From contig NZ_JAAUOE010000004.1 in the NCBI RefSeq assembly GCF_017114915.1, positions 173,927 to 237,926 on the forward strand: a stretch of 64,000 nucleotides of DNA, read 5' to 3'. This document shows positions 26,624-36,744 of this stretch, in pieces (the first letter of the stretch is position 1; every line of letters begins with the position of its first letter). Made by a program: the position numbers and the translations under genes. The notes under the pieces were generated by a model. The model searched no databases and was not told the DNA's origin. It saw only the letters and a list, made by a program, of their open reading frames with translations. This DNA comes from Pseudomonas frederiksbergensis. GTDB lineage: Bacteria > Pseudomonadota > Gammaproteobacteria > Pseudomonadales > Pseudomonadaceae.

Positions 26624-27784
26624 ATGGACATCGATAACAGTGGTCAACGTGAGCTCTCGGTCGACGATTTATTTCAGGGCACGACCTTCCTTGCGGATTC
26701 GGAGCCTTCGCGATTTGAAGTCTTGCTGGAGCGTGTCAGTCGAAATCGATACACCAGCTTTGTTGCGCTGTACACCGAACTTTTTCAGTTGTTTCCCAAT
26801 GCCCCGCATCTGGCAGAGTTTTTTGAGCAGGCGTTTAATCTTATCGTTCCTCCGACCCGGGAACAGCGCTTGATTATTAATGATCCGGTGTTTCAAGTGT
26901 GGAATGTGCTGACGGCTCATTATGCCAACCTGATCATCACGCAAAAGACAACGGACAGAAGTGAGCTGGAAAAAATGCTGTTTGAATTTCCAGAGATGTT
27001 AGTGCGTGTCAAAACGGCCGACAATTCACGCGTGAATCATTATTGTCCCCCCGTGCATCGGTTCGATGTCGATCCGCTGGTTGCGATAGTGATGCCGCCC
27101 AGCTATGAGTTTCCGGAAGATGAAGCCGTCCGCAAACAGTTGGAGCGTAGCGGTTATTCCGTACGGTTTTTTTGCGATGTGGTGAATATTGCCCTGTTGC
27201 GCATAGAACACACTTGGCCCGCCTGCCGCGAGCAAATCAAAAAACTGGTCAAGTCGATTTTTTATTTGCCCGATGGTTCATTTCGAAGCTGTTCGGCGTC
27301 CCGCTTCACCGGAATCATCCTGTTGTCGAGCCGGGATGATTCGATACTCGATCTGGAAGAGTCCCTGGTGCATGAGGCCACTCATCAGTTGCTTTATCAC
27401 ATTGTCGAGGCGTGCCCGGTTGTCAAGGAAGAGACCTCGCGGGAGCCGTTGTACACCTTGCCATGGTCGGGACAGAAGCGTGACTTTTATGGCTACTTCC
27501 ACGCGTTTTACGTGTACATCGCGTTGGTCAAATACCTGGGGCGGGTTCGCTCGCGTTCGTCCGAAGAGCTGCAACGAGCGCAAGACCGTCTTTTGTACAT
27601 CCTGCGCGGCTTGATCAAGGCATTGCCGGACTTCGAAGCCAGCACTGAATTCACCCCCCAGGGACGTCAACTCCTGGAAAACCTGGCCAAAGAGGTCAGA
27701 GTACTGGAAAACCAATATGCCGGGCTGTTGGCGATATCGGGGACTGAGGCTGAGCAACAGCGCTTGCTGGGTTTGACCGCCTGA
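26624..27784 (+). CDS. HExxH-type RiPP-modifying enzyme (putative peptide hydroxylase)
   Basis: A 386-residue soluble protein with the metal-binding motif HEATH at 250-254, preceded by a hydrophobic strand and Glu-rich turn. A second conserved block, LPWSGQKRDFYGYFHAFYVYIAL (279-301 region), holds a likely third ligand, H293. This is the layout of the RiPP-associated HEXXH-domain proteins, some of which act as 2-oxoglutarate/iron-dependent beta-hydroxylases of precursor peptides rather than as proteases. The first 200 residues have no motif known to me. GGAAGG precedes the ATG. It is tightly linked to genes on both sides. The family call is good; the reaction is inferred. Confidence 0.8.
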   Translation: MDIDNSGQRELSVDDLFQGTTFLADSEPSRFEVLLERVSRNRYTSFVALYTELFQLFPNAPHLAEFFEQAFNLIVPPTREQRLIINDPVFQVWNVLTAHYANLIITQKTTDRSELEKMLFEFPEMLVRVKTADNSRVNHYCPPVHRFDVDPLVAIVMPPSYEFPEDEAVRKQLERSGYSVRFFCDVVNIALLRIEHTWPACREQIKKLVKSIFYLPDGSFRSCSASRFTGIILLSSRDDSILDLEESLVHEATHQLLYHIVEACPVVKEETSREPLYTLPWSGQKRDFYGYFHAFYVYIALVKYLGRVRSRSSEELQRAQDRLLYILRGLIKALPDFEASTEFTPQGRQLLENLAKEVRVLENQYAGLLAISGTEAEQQRLLGLTA

Positions 27785-27800
27785 AGCCAGGGAGGCTCAC

Positions 27801-29771
27801 ATGGGGATGTTTGATGCCTCGTCCTATCCGGAGGGCGGAGTAGGGCTGGAATACCATTTGCCACGGCACAGCCTTCAGGATGACCGGTCGGAGAATGGAC
27901 TCGACCCGACTGTCGAGCGAATTCTCGCTGAGGGCTTGCCGCATTTCGATTACGTCGAGTTTCAGCCGACACACTGCATTCTTCAGCCTCGTTTACTGGA
28001 CGTCAGCGCTCAAGTACCGAGCCTGCTGCATTCGTCCAGTTTGTCCCTGGGCAGCGTGGGGATCGCGATGGATCGCGAGTTTCTGCGTATGACGCGGCGA
28101 CTGTGCGAAAAAACCCGCTCGCCATGGCTGGCCGAGCATATTTCCTGGTCGCGTTTCCGTGGTGGCGACACGCAGCACTTCATTTTGCCGACACTGGCCC
28201 AAGAAGTGGCCGACACGGTGGTGGCCAATGCCATTGAATTGCGCGAGCTCACCGCAACGCTGCTGGTGCTGGAAAACGCACCGCGGTTGTTTTCATTGCC
28301 GGGCGCACAAGAGCAGTCCGAAGGCGAATTCATCTCCAGTGTGGTGGCGCGCAGCGGTTCGGGCTTTCTGCTGGATCTCGACAGCGCGATGGCGACCGCC
28401 AGAACCCAGGGTTACGACCTGAACGACTATTTGCGTTCGTTGCCGCTGGACCGGTTGATTGAAATTCACACCGGACATCCGCGACGGGATTGGGACATTT
28501 TGCGAGAGTTGTTTGCGTCATCCCCGGTGAAAGCGATCACCCTGGAGTGGGATATTTCCCGCAAAGCCGATGACGCAGAGCTGTTGACCTTGATCAAGGC
28601 CATCAAGTCCTTGAGGCCCAAGGCCCTGTTCTGGCAGGGCCTTGATCAACAAGGCGATCAACAGACGCCATCGGAGGGCGCGCAGACCCTGCTGAAACTC
28701 AGGCAAAGCACCTGGCTCAGCGTCGGCTCGGCGTCGTTTTTTATCCGGGACCGGCAGCAGGACCTGAGCCTGGAGTTTGACGTGACGTTGCTGCCGTTAC
28801 TGCGCCACTTCCTGAGCCCGCAGACGCTGGAGAGTGCCTTGTTGCTGCCGGGGGTTTTGCAGAGTCCTGCACAGGACGACAACCTGGCATTCCTGAGGAC
28901 ACTGGTCAGCCACGGTATTTTGCTACCCGTCGTCAATCAACCGGATAGCGCCCCGTCCGAGGAGAGTAAACATCCGCTCAACCTTTGGACCCGCTGGGAC
29001 GCGGCGCTGGAGTTTTACCTGAGTACCCGGACCGACTCGCACACCCCCTACATCAGCGTTGCCGAGCTGGAAACGGAACTGGAGCAAAAGGCCTCGGCGC
29101 GATGCCAGCCGTCGGCGTTCAAGGACTACGGGTCCCATCCGTTCATTGCCCTGGAAAACCCTCTACTGACTTCCTGCACGATCGCTCAGCCGACATTGCT
29201 GGACTCGCTGTGCAATCGCCGCACGTCGCGAACCTTCAGTGGTCAGCCGTTGAGTTCGGCGCAGCTGTCACTGTTGCTCTACTACACCTGGGGCGCGACG
29301 GTCATGGAGCACAATCGCATGGGCGACTACTTCCTGAAGAAAACCTCGCCGGCCGGCGGTTCGCTGCAGGGCACCGAGGTGTATGCGGTGCTGATGAATG
29401 TGCAAGGTTTCGAGCGGGGGCTTTATCACTATTCGGTCCGTCGTCACGGGCTGGAGCTGCTGTCCCTGGAAGATCCACGAGCCTGGATCAGCGAGGCCTG
29501 TGGCGGTCAGACGTGGATCAAGGATGCGGCAGCGGTGTTCGTTTCCACGGCGCGGGTCGAGCGAATGGCCTGGAAATACGAATTCAGCCGCGCACTGCGG
29601 GTGGCGCTGATGGACGCCGGGCATCTGAGTCAGACCTTTTCACTGCTGGCCACCGCGTTGGACCTGGGGTGTTTCACTACCGCGGCGTTACGCGACGAAA
29701 TGTTCGAAAACCGCTTGGGGCTCGATTATCTGGAGGAGCCGGTGTTTCTGGTCAATGGTGTCGGAGGCTGA
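27801..29771 (+). CDS. MNIO (DUF692) - SagB-type dehydrogenase fusion
   Basis: A 656-residue two-domain enzyme. Residues 1-285 follow the MNIO/DUF692 barrel of iron-dependent RiPP oxidases: GVGLEYH (13-19), HSSSLSLGS (77-85), EHISWS (112-117), LENAP (157-161), LLDLDS (190-195), EIHTGH (221-226) and TLEWD (247-251). After a linker and a wing-like region (about 300-440), residues 460-656 are a SagB-type FMN dehydrogenase: RRTSRTF (473-479), SPAGGS (516-521), GLYHYS (540-545) and ALMDAGHLSQ (602-611). GGGAGG precedes the ATG, 16 bp after the HExxH gene. MNIO enzymes usually work with a separate partner protein; here no other partner gene is visible and the flavin domain is fused on. Confidence 0.85.
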   Translation: MGMFDASSYPEGGVGLEYHLPRHSLQDDRSENGLDPTVERILAEGLPHFDYVEFQPTHCILQPRLLDVSAQVPSLLHSSSLSLGSVGIAMDREFLRMTRRLCEKTRSPWLAEHISWSRFRGGDTQHFILPTLAQEVADTVVANAIELRELTATLLVLENAPRLFSLPGAQEQSEGEFISSVVARSGSGFLLDLDSAMATARTQGYDLNDYLRSLPLDRLIEIHTGHPRRDWDILRELFASSPVKAITLEWDISRKADDAELLTLIKAIKSLRPKALFWQGLDQQGDQQTPSEGAQTLLKLRQSTWLSVGSASFFIRDRQQDLSLEFDVTLLPLLRHFLSPQTLESALLLPGVLQSPAQDDNLAFLRTLVSHGILLPVVNQPDSAPSEESKHPLNLWTRWDAALEFYLSTRTDSHTPYISVAELETELEQKASARCQPSAFKDYGSHPFIALENPLLTSCTIAQPTLLDSLCNRRTSRTFSGQPLSSAQLSLLLYYTWGATVMEHNRMGDYFLKKTSPAGGSLQGTEVYAVLMNVQGFERGLYHYSVRRHGLELLSLEDPRAWISEACGGQTWIKDAAAVFVSTARVERMAWKYEFSRALRVALMDAGHLSQTFSLLATALDLGCFTTAALRDEMFENRLGLDYLEEPVFLVNGVGG

Positions 29772-29798
29772 TACGAAAGCTGCCTTTTTGCGTAATCC

Positions 29799-29890
29799 CT
29801 GTAGGAGCGAGCTTGCTCGCGAAGACGGCGGCACAGTCAACATTGATGTTGCCTGATCCACCGCTTTCGCGAGCAAGCTCGCTCCTACAG
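29799..29890. repeat. REP pair (TGTAGGAGCGAGCTTGCTCGCG)
   Basis: Two complete REP units in inverted orientation (TGTAGGAGCGAGCTTGCTCG and its complement) around a short spacer, between the convergent ends of the RiPP operon and emhC. Confidence 0.9.
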
Positions 29891-29901
29891 GTTTCGCGCT
29901 A

Positions 29902-31362
29902 TCAGAACAACTTCATCTTCGGCGCTTCTTCTTTCAACGGCTCGTTCTTCGCCGTCTGTTCATTCCAGCCACCGCCCAACGCCTTGTACAGGTTGACCGC
30001 ACTGGTCAGTTGCGCCAGACGGTCGGTGATCAGCGCCTGTTGGGCACTGAACAGCTGGCGCTGGGCATCGAGGAAGGTCAGGTTGCTGTCGACACCGATG
30101 CGATAACGACGCTCGGCCAGACGGTAGTAGTCCTGGTTGGCGCTGACGAAATCACGCTGAGCCTGCAACTGCTCGGTGTAGGTCTGGCGTGCGGCCAGGC
30201 CATCGGCGACTTCCTGGAAGGCCGTTTGAATGGACTTCTCGTAGTTCGCCACGCTGATGTCTTTCTGGATTTTCGAGTAATCCAGGCTGGCGCGCAGGCT
30301 GCCGGCGTTGAAGATCGGCAGGTTGATTTGCGGCTGGAACAACCAGGTGCCCGAACCACCTTTGAACAGACCGGACAGGTCCGGGCTCAGGGAGCCTGCA
30401 TTGGCGGTCAGGCTGATGCTCGGGAAGAATGCCGCCCGTGCCGCGCCGATGTTGGCATTAGCGGCCTTGAGGTTGTATTCGGCCTGGAGGATGTCCGGAC
30501 GACGTTGCAGCAAGTCCGACGGCAGGCCGGCCGGTACGTCGCTCAGCAGGTCATCCGACAGTGGCTTGGCCGCTTGCAGATTGGCCGGGATACCGGTGCC
30601 GAGCAGTAGCACCAGGCTGTTTTCATCCTGGGCAACCTGACGGGTGTACTTGGCCAATTGCGCACGGGCGTTTTCCACCGAGGTACGCGATTGGGCCAAA
30701 TCCAGCGCCGAGGCTACACCCACTTCGTTGCTGCGCGAGGTGAGCTTGTAGCTCTCCTCGAAGGCACCGAGGGTTTCCTGGGTCAGCTTCAGCAGTTCCT
30801 TGTCCGCCTGCCAGGTCAGGTAGGCATTGGCCACGCTGGCGACCAGACTGATCTGCGTGCTGCGGCGCGCTTCTTCAGTGGCGAAGTACTTCTGCAGGGC
30901 TTCTTCGCTCAGGCTGCGCACCCGACCGAACAGGTCGAGTTCATAGGCGCTGATGCCGACAGTGGCCGAGTAGGAACTGCTGATGTTCGCTTCACCGGTT
31001 TGCGAGGCCCGTGCCGGAACCCGCTGACGACTGCCGCTGCCGGTGGCCGAAACCGCCGGGAACAGGTCGGCGCGCTGGATGCGGTATTGAGCCGCGTAAG
31101 CGTCGATGTTCAGCGCCGCGACGCGCAGGTCACGGTTGTTCTCCAGCGCGGTCTGAATCACCTGTTGCAGCGCAGGGTCGTGGAAAAACTGCTTCCAGCC
31201 CTGTTCGGCGGCGGCCTGGTTGGGCGCCTGGGCCGGCGAATACGCCGGGCCTTGCGGGTACTGGCCCGCCACCGGTGCTTCAGGCCGCTGATAATCGGGG
31301 ATCAGCGAGCAGCCACTTAGCACGAAAGCGGTGACTGCCAGGGAGAGTAGCGACTTGCTCAT
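29902..31362 (-). CDS. emhC: Outer membrane factor of RND efflux pump (EmhC/TtgC/OprM type)
   Basis: A 486-residue outer-membrane lipoprotein channel. The signal peptide ends in the lipobox VLSGC (lipid cysteine C18). The two OEP repeats of the TolC family follow, with helical-barrel segments such as [27 protein letters not shown] and a C-terminal half ending in [18 protein letters not shown]. It completes a tripartite pump with the two genes upstream. Its start overlaps the emhB stop (TAATG). Homologous names are oprM and ttgC. Confidence 0.94.
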   Translation of the reverse strand: MSKSLLSLAVTAFVLSGCSLIPDYQRPEAPVAGQYPQGPAYSPAQAPNQAAAEQGWKQFFHDPALQQVIQTALENNRDLRVAALNIDAYAAQYRIQRADLFPAVSATGSGSRQRVPARASQTGEANISSSYSATVGISAYELDLFGRVRSLSEEALQKYFATEEARRSTQISLVASVANAYLTWQADKELLKLTQETLGAFEESYKLTSRSNEVGVASALDLAQSRTSVENARAQLAKYTRQVAQDENSLVLLLGTGIPANLQAAKPLSDDLLSDVPAGLPSDLLQRRPDILQAEYNLKAANANIGAARAAFFPSISLTANAGSLSPDLSGLFKGGSGTWLFQPQINLPIFNAGSLRASLDYSKIQKDISVANYEKSIQTAFQEVADGLAARQTYTEQLQAQRDFVSANQDYYRLAERRYRIGVDSNLTFLDAQRQLFSAQQALITDRLAQLTSAVNLYKALGGGWNEQTAKNEPLKEEAPKMKLF

Positions 31363-34300
31363 TAGCCAGCCTCTTGAGAAGTTTCAATGGCGTCATCCTG
31401 GTCGGCGACTTTGCGCTGGCCCATGGACGACACGGTGACGAAGAACAACGGAACCCAGAAGATCGCCAGGATCGTGGCCGTGAGCATACCGCCAATCACC
31501 CCGGTGCCGATCGCATGTTGGCTACCCGAACCTGCGCCCGTGGAAATGGCCAGCGGTACCACGCCGAGCACGAACGCGAGCGAGGTCATGATGATCGGTC
31601 GCAGACGCATCCGGCAGGCTTCGATCGCGGCATCGCGCAGGCTGCGCCCTTGCTCATGCAGTTCCTTGGCGAACTCGACGATCAGAATGGCGTTTTTCGC
31701 CGCCAGACCGATGGTGGTCAACAGCCCCACCTGGAAATACACGTCGTTGGACAGGCCGCGCAGGCTGGTCGCCATCAGCGCACCGATGATCCCCAGCGGC
31801 ACCACCAGCATGACCGCAATCGGGATCGACCAGCTTTCATACAACGCCGCCAGACACAGGAACACCATCAGCAGCGACAAGGCGTACAGCGCTGGCGCTT
31901 GCGAGCCGGACAGACGTTCCTCGTACGACAGGCCGGTCCAGGAAATACCGACACCGGCCGGCAGTTTGGCAGCAATCGCCTCGACTTCGGCCATGGCTTC
32001 ACCGGTGGAATAGCCTGGCGCCGGGGCACCGAGGATTTCCATCGCTTCCACGCCGTTGTAACGGGCCAGTTTCGGCGAACCGTAGATCCACTCACCCTTG
32101 GCGAACGCCGAGAACGGAACCATGGTGCCGGCGCTGTTGCGCACGTACCACTTCTTCAGGTCTTCAGGGCTCATGCGAGCGCCAGGCAGGCCTTGCACAT
32201 AAACCTTCTTCACACGGCCACGGTCGATGAAGTCGTTCACATAGCTACTGCCCAGGGCAATCGACAGGGTGTTGTTGATGTCGGTGAGGGTCACACCCAG
32301 GGCGCTGGCCTTTTCATCGTCGATTTCCAGCTGGTATTGCGGCTCGTCGTTCAGACCGTTCGGACGGACCTGCGACAGGACCTTGCTTTGCGCCGCCATG
32401 CCGAGGAACTGGTTACGGGCTTCCATCAGCTTGTTGTGACCGATACCGGCGCGGTCCTGAAGGAACACGTCGAAACCGGTGGCGTTACCCAGTTCCAGTA
32501 CCGCCGGTGGCGCAAAGGCAAACACCATGGCGTCACGGAAGGTAAAAAAGTGCTGTTGGGCACGGGCCGCCAGTTTGAACACGCTGTTGTCGGCGTTACG
32601 TTCGTCCCACGGTTTGAGCATGATGAACGCCATGCCCGAACTCTGACCACGACCGGCGAAGTTGAAGCCGGTCACGGTAAACACCGAGGCCACCGCATCG
32701 CCTTCACCGCCATCCTTGCTTGGACGCAGCAGGAATTCGCGCATTTCGTCCACGACCACTTGCGTGCGCTGGGCGCTGGAACCGGCCGGGGTTTGCACCT
32801 GGGCAAACAGTACACCCTGGTCTTCTTCCGGCAGGAATGCCGTTGGAATGCGGGTGAACAGCCAGATCATGCCGACCACGATGATCAGGTAGGCCAGCAG
32901 GTACGGAGCCTTGTGCGCGAGCATGTTGCCCACGCCGCGCTCGTAGCTTTTGACGCCACGGTCGAAGTTGCGGTTGAACCAGCCGAAGAAGCCGCGTTTC
33001 GGCGTGCCGTGCTCGCCTTTGGGAATCGCCTTGAGCATGGTGGCGCAGAGCGCCGGGGTGAAGATCAATGCAACCAGCACCGACAAGGCCATGGCCGAAA
33101 CGATGGTGATCGAGAACTGCTTGTAGATCACACCGGTGGAGCCACCGAAGAACGCCATCGGCAGCAGTACCGCCGACAGCACCAGGGCAATACCGACCAG
33201 AGCACCCTGGATCTGCCCCATGGATTTTTTGGTGGCTTCCTTGGGTGACAGGCCTTCTTCACTCATGACCCGTTCGACGTTTTCCACCACGACGATGGCA
33301 TCGTCCACCAGCAAGCCGATGGCCAGCACCATGCCGAACATGGTCAGGGTGTTGATGCTAAAGCCAAACGCCGCGAGGATCCCGAACGTACCCAGCAATA
33401 CCACCGGCACGGTCATCGTGGTGATGACGGTGGCGCGGAAGTTTTGCAGGAACAGGAACATCACCAAAAACACCAGCACGATCGCTTCGACCAGGGTTTC
33501 AACCACACCCTTGATCGACTCAGTCACCACCGGGGTGGTGTCGTACGGGAACACCACTTCCATCCCCTGCGGGAAGAATGGTTTGAGGTCGTTGATGGTT
33601 TTGCGCAGGGCCTTGGCGGTATCGAGGGCGTTGGCACCGTTGGCCAGTTTCACTGCCAGACCGGAGGCCGGGCTGCCGTTGAACTGGGCGCTGACGCTGT
33701 AGTTCTCGCCACCCAGGCCTACTTCGGCGACGTCTTTGAGGCGAACCTGCGAGCCGTCCTTGTTGACCTTGAGCAGGATTTCCTTGAACTGCTCGGCGGT
33801 CTGCAGGCGGGTCTTGCCGATGATGGTAGCGTTCAGTTGCTGGCCGGGCAGGGCAGGCAAGCCGCCGAGTTGACCGGACGAAACCTGGACGTTCTGCGCC
33901 GCGATGGCGGTTTTCACGTCTACCGGGGTCAGGTTGAAGTTGTTCAACTTGGCCGGGTCGAGCCAGATGCGCATCGCGTACTGGGCACCGAAGACCTGGA
34001 AGTCACCGACACCGGCGGTCCGCGAGATCGGGTCCTGCATGTTCGACACGATGTAGTTGGACAGGTCGTCCTTGGTCATGCTGCCGTCGCGCGACACCAC
34101 GCCGATGACCATCAGGAAGTTTTTCACCGACTTGGTCACGCGGATGCCCTGCTGCTGCACTTCTTGCGGCAGCAGCGGGGTGGCCAGGTTCAGTTTGTTC
34201 TGGACCTGAACCTGCGCGGTATCGGAGCTGGTGCCCTGCTCGAAGGTCGCGGTGATGGTCATGCTGCCGTCGGAGTTACTTTCCGACGAGACATAACGCA

Positions 34301-34523
34301 GGTTGTCGATACCGTTGAGCTGTTGCTCGATCACCTGCACCACGGTGTCCTGCACGGTTTGTGCGGACGCGCCCGGGTAGGTCACGGAGATCGCAATCGC
34401 CGGAGGCGCGATGCTCGGGTATTGATTGATCGGCAGTTTGAGGATCGATAAAGCCCCGACCAGCATGATCACCAAGGCAATTACCCAGGCGAAAATCGGA
34501 CGGTCGATAAAAAATTTCGACAT
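31362..34523 (-). CDS. emhB: RND inner-membrane drug transporter (EmhB/TtgB/MexB type)
   Basis: A 1053-residue HAE1-family proton-driven exporter. It begins [23 protein letters not shown] and has 12 predicted helices with two large periplasmic loops. Helix 4 contains [16 protein letters not shown], carrying the proton-relay aspartates, and helix 10 contains [17 protein letters not shown] with the relay lysine. Expected substrates are solvents, aromatic hydrocarbons and several antibiotics, as for EmhB/TtgB. Between emhA and emhB there are three bases; the stop overlaps emhC. Confidence 0.96.
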   Translation of the reverse strand: MSKFFIDRPIFAWVIALVIMLVGALSILKLPINQYPSIAPPAIAISVTYPGASAQTVQDTVVQVIEQQLNGIDNLRYVSSESNSDGSMTITATFEQGTSSDTAQVQVQNKLNLATPLLPQEVQQQGIRVTKSVKNFLMVIGVVSRDGSMTKDDLSNYIVSNMQDPISRTAGVGDFQVFGAQYAMRIWLDPAKLNNFNLTPVDVKTAIAAQNVQVSSGQLGGLPALPGQQLNATIIGKTRLQTAEQFKEILLKVNKDGSQVRLKDVAEVGLGGENYSVSAQFNGSPASGLAVKLANGANALDTAKALRKTINDLKPFFPQGMEVVFPYDTTPVVTESIKGVVETLVEAIVLVFLVMFLFLQNFRATVITTMTVPVVLLGTFGILAAFGFSINTLTMFGMVLAIGLLVDDAIVVVENVERVMSEEGLSPKEATKKSMGQIQGALVGIALVLSAVLLPMAFFGGSTGVIYKQFSITIVSAMALSVLVALIFTPALCATMLKAIPKGEHGTPKRGFFGWFNRNFDRGVKSYERGVGNMLAHKAPYLLAYLIIVVGMIWLFTRIPTAFLPEEDQGVLFAQVQTPAGSSAQRTQVVVDEMREFLLRPSKDGGEGDAVASVFTVTGFNFAGRGQSSGMAFIMLKPWDERNADNSVFKLAARAQQHFFTFRDAMVFAFAPPAVLELGNATGFDVFLQDRAGIGHNKLMEARNQFLGMAAQSKVLSQVRPNGLNDEPQYQLEIDDEKASALGVTLTDINNTLSIALGSSYVNDFIDRGRVKKVYVQGLPGARMSPEDLKKWYVRNSAGTMVPFSAFAKGEWIYGSPKLARYNGVEAMEILGAPAPGYSTGEAMAEVEAIAAKLPAGVGISWTGLSYEERLSGSQAPALYALSLLMVFLCLAALYESWSIPIAVMLVVPLGIIGALMATSLRGLSNDVYFQVGLLTTIGLAAKNAILIVEFAKELHEQGRSLRDAAIEACRMRLRPIIMTSLAFVLGVVPLAISTGAGSGSQHAIGTGVIGGMLTATILAIFWVPLFFVTVSSMGQRKVADQDDAIETSQEAG

Positions 34524-34526
34524 GAT

Positions 34527-35684
34527 TTACTCCCCTTTGCCGCCGACAGCGACTTTGGCTGCCTGTGCGGGGACCGGGCTCTTGGCGCTAACGTTGGTGG
34601 CTTCTGTGGCCTTGACTTCAACGCCAGGTCTGACGAATTGCAGCCCTTCGGTGATCAGGCGATCGCCAGCCTTCAGGCCATCTTCAATCAACCATTGGTT
34701 GCCGACAGTACGGCTGGCCTTGAGCTGACGCAGTTCGACCTTATTGTCGGGACCCACGACCAGCGCGGTCGGGGTGCCTTTGAGGTCACGGGTCACGCCT
34801 TGTTGCGGCGCCAGAATCGCTGCGCTGTTCACACCGGCCTGCAACTGGGCGTGAACGAACATGCCCGGCAGCAGGGTGTGTTCAGGGTTGGGAAACACGG
34901 CGCGCAGGGTCACGGAACCGGTGGTCTGGTCAACCGAGACTTCGGAGAACTCCAGCTTGCCGTCCAGTGAGTACTGGCTGCCGTCTTCCAGGGTCAGCTT
35001 GACCTTGGCGGCGTTGTCGCCGGCCTTTTGCAGACGGCCGCTTTCCAGTTCGCGACGCAGCTCAAGCAGCTCCACTGAGGACTGGGTCACATCGACGTAG
35101 ATCGGGTCCAGTTGCTGGATGACGGCCATGGCGTCGGTCTGGCCGCTGCTGACCAGTGCACCTTCAGTCACTGACGAACGGCCGATGCGACCGGAGATCG
35201 GTGCGTAAACCTTGGTGTAGCGCACGTTGATCTGGGCGGTCTGCAGGGACGCTTCCGATTGCAGGCGGTTAGCCAGCGCCGTGTCGTATTCCTGACGGCT
35301 GACGGCCTGTTCGTCGACCAGTTGCTTGTAGCGATCGGAGATCGACTTGGTCGAACGCAGGTTGGCTTCGGCGCTTTTCAGCGTCGCGTCATACACCGAC
35401 GGGTCGATCTGATAGAGCTGCTGACCGGCCTTGACGTCGGCGCCTTCCTTGAACAGTCGGTTGAGAATGATGCCGTTGACCTGTGGGCGAACTTCGGCGA
35501 TGCGGAACGCACTGGTGCGCCCCGGAAGTTCGGACGTCAGGGTGAAGGCTTGTGGTTGCAGGGTTACGACGCCGACCTGAGGGGTGGGTGCGGCAGGCGC
35601 CGCCTCTTCCTTTTTACATCCACTGAGCAGCGATGCCAGGGCGACGGCAGTAACCAGAGCGGTAACAGCTGGCTTGAATTGCAT
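34527..35684 (-). CDS. emhA: Periplasmic adaptor of RND pump (EmhA/TtgA/MexA type)
   Basis: A 385-residue membrane-fusion protein anchored by lipid at C23 (lipobox LLSGC). It has the lipoyl half-motifs (LPGRTSAFRIAEVRPQVNG and YAPISGRIGRS), a helical hairpin between them, and a beta-barrel domain (SVTLRAVFPNPEHTLLPGMFV). The ATG at 35684, after GAGGAT, gives a normal signal peptide; the 12-codon longer frame does not. It is the first gene of the operon, directly under the emhR operator. Confidence 0.95.
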   Translation of the reverse strand: MQFKPAVTALVTAVALASLLSGCKKEEAAPAAPTPQVGVVTLQPQAFTLTSELPGRTSAFRIAEVRPQVNGIILNRLFKEGADVKAGQQLYQIDPSVYDATLKSAEANLRSTKSISDRYKQLVDEQAVSRQEYDTALANRLQSEASLQTAQINVRYTKVYAPISGRIGRSSVTEGALVSSGQTDAMAVIQQLDPIYVDVTQSSVELLELRRELESGRLQKAGDNAAKVKLTLEDGSQYSLDGKLEFSEVSVDQTTGSVTLRAVFPNPEHTLLPGMFVHAQLQAGVNSAAILAPQQGVTRDLKGTPTALVVGPDNKVELRQLKASRTVGNQWLIEDGLKAGDRLITEGLQFVRPGVEVKATEATNVSAKSPVPAQAAKVAVGGKGE

Positions 35685-35773
35685 GAAGATCCTCGGGTCA
35701 GGCGCGCAAACAGCGCACAAGAAAGGTGGAAAGGTAAAAAATCTCTACCGGGTGGATAAGTAGCTTGCTAAGG

Positions 35774-35803
35774 AATATACTTACGTTCATGGTTGTTTGT
35801 AAA
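35774..35803 (-). promoter_or_regulatory. emhA promoter overlapping a TtgR-type operator
   Basis: On the minus strand TTTACA-N18-TATATT forms a promoter for emhA. The same stretch reads ACAAACAACCATGAACGTAAG, with one base changed from the TtgR operator I recall from P. putida (ACAACCATGAATGTAAG). Repressor binding would cover both promoter boxes. Confidence 0.85.
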
Positions 35804-35949
35804 GGCCTTGGCGGTGTATCCACACGGTTACGAAAACTGTTCAAAGGCTGGAATTGTAGGCCGGAGACGAAGCCCGAGAGCGCTCGCCCCACTTTTATTC
35901 AGCGGATATTCAGACATCGCTGAAACATCCTGATTGAGGTTGTACTGCC

Positions 35950-36582
35950 ATGGTTCGTCGCACCAAAGAGGAAGCTCAAGAAACCCGAAGCCAGATACTC
36001 GAAGCGGCAGAAAAAGCCTTTTTCGAGAGAGGCGTGGCACGCACGACACTGGCGGATATCGCTACCTTGGCCGGCGTGACTCGCGGGGCCATCTACTGGC
36101 ATTTCAGCAACAAGGCGGATCTGTTGCAGGCAATGCTCGATACCTTGCACGAGCCGCTGGATGAAATGGCCAAGGCCAGTGAAAGCGAAGATGAACTCGA
36201 TCCGCTGGGTTGCATGCGCAAGCTGCTGATCCATTTGTTTCATCAAGTTGCCCTTGACCCGAAAACCCGACGCATCAACGAGATTCTGTTTCATAAGTGC
36301 GAGTTCACCGATGAAATGTGCGACCTGCGCCAGCAGCGCCGAACGGTCAATCTCGATTGCAATGTGCGAATCGCGCTGGCCCTGAGTAATGCGGTGAATC
36401 GCGGGCAACTGCCGGAAGACCTCGACACTGCCCGCGCGGCCATCAGCCTGCATGCGTACATCGATGGCATCCTGTATCAGTGGCTGTTGGCTCCCGACAG
36501 TTTTCAACTGCACACCGAAGCCGAGCGTTGGGTCGATACAGGGTTGGACATGCTGCGCTTGAGTACCAGCCTGCGCAAATGA
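35950..36582 (+). CDS. emhR: TetR-family repressor of the efflux pump (EmhR/TtgR)
   Basis: A 210-residue repressor. The N-terminal TetR helix-turn-helix (about 10-56) contains [21 protein letters not shown]. The C-terminal all-helical ligand domain contains [28 protein letters not shown]. Length and sequence match TtgR, which releases DNA when antibiotics or plant phenolics such as flavonoids bind. It is divergent from emhABC across a 265-bp region with a clear operator. Confidence 0.95.
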   Translation: MVRRTKEEAQETRSQILEAAEKAFFERGVARTTLADIATLAGVTRGAIYWHFSNKADLLQAMLDTLHEPLDEMAKASESEDELDPLGCMRKLLIHLFHQVALDPKTRRINEILFHKCEFTDEMCDLRQQRRTVNLDCNVRIALALSNAVNRGQLPEDLDTARAAISLHAYIDGILYQWLLAPDSFQLHTEAERWVDTGLDMLRLSTSLRK

Positions 36583-36744
36583 AACAAAATGCGTAATTGG
36601 ATCCATTTATGTCAAGCTTGAAGCGGGGGAAATATCCCTGCTTCGCTCGCCTTTGTGTAATGGGGTGCTTTTATATACGTACACTTGCCAGGTTGATAGG
36701 TAGCGAGCTACGTATTTTGTAGGGATTTTGTGTCGAGTGTGTGA

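Noticed and set aside
26624..27784. HExxH protein read as a plain zinc protease
   Set aside because: The overall layout, lack of a signal peptide and the RiPP context fit the peptide-modifying HExxH proteins better, though protease activity is not excluded.
31374..33248. A 624-codon open frame antisense to emhB
   Set aside because: Same type of shadow; emhB is a complete RND transporter gene.
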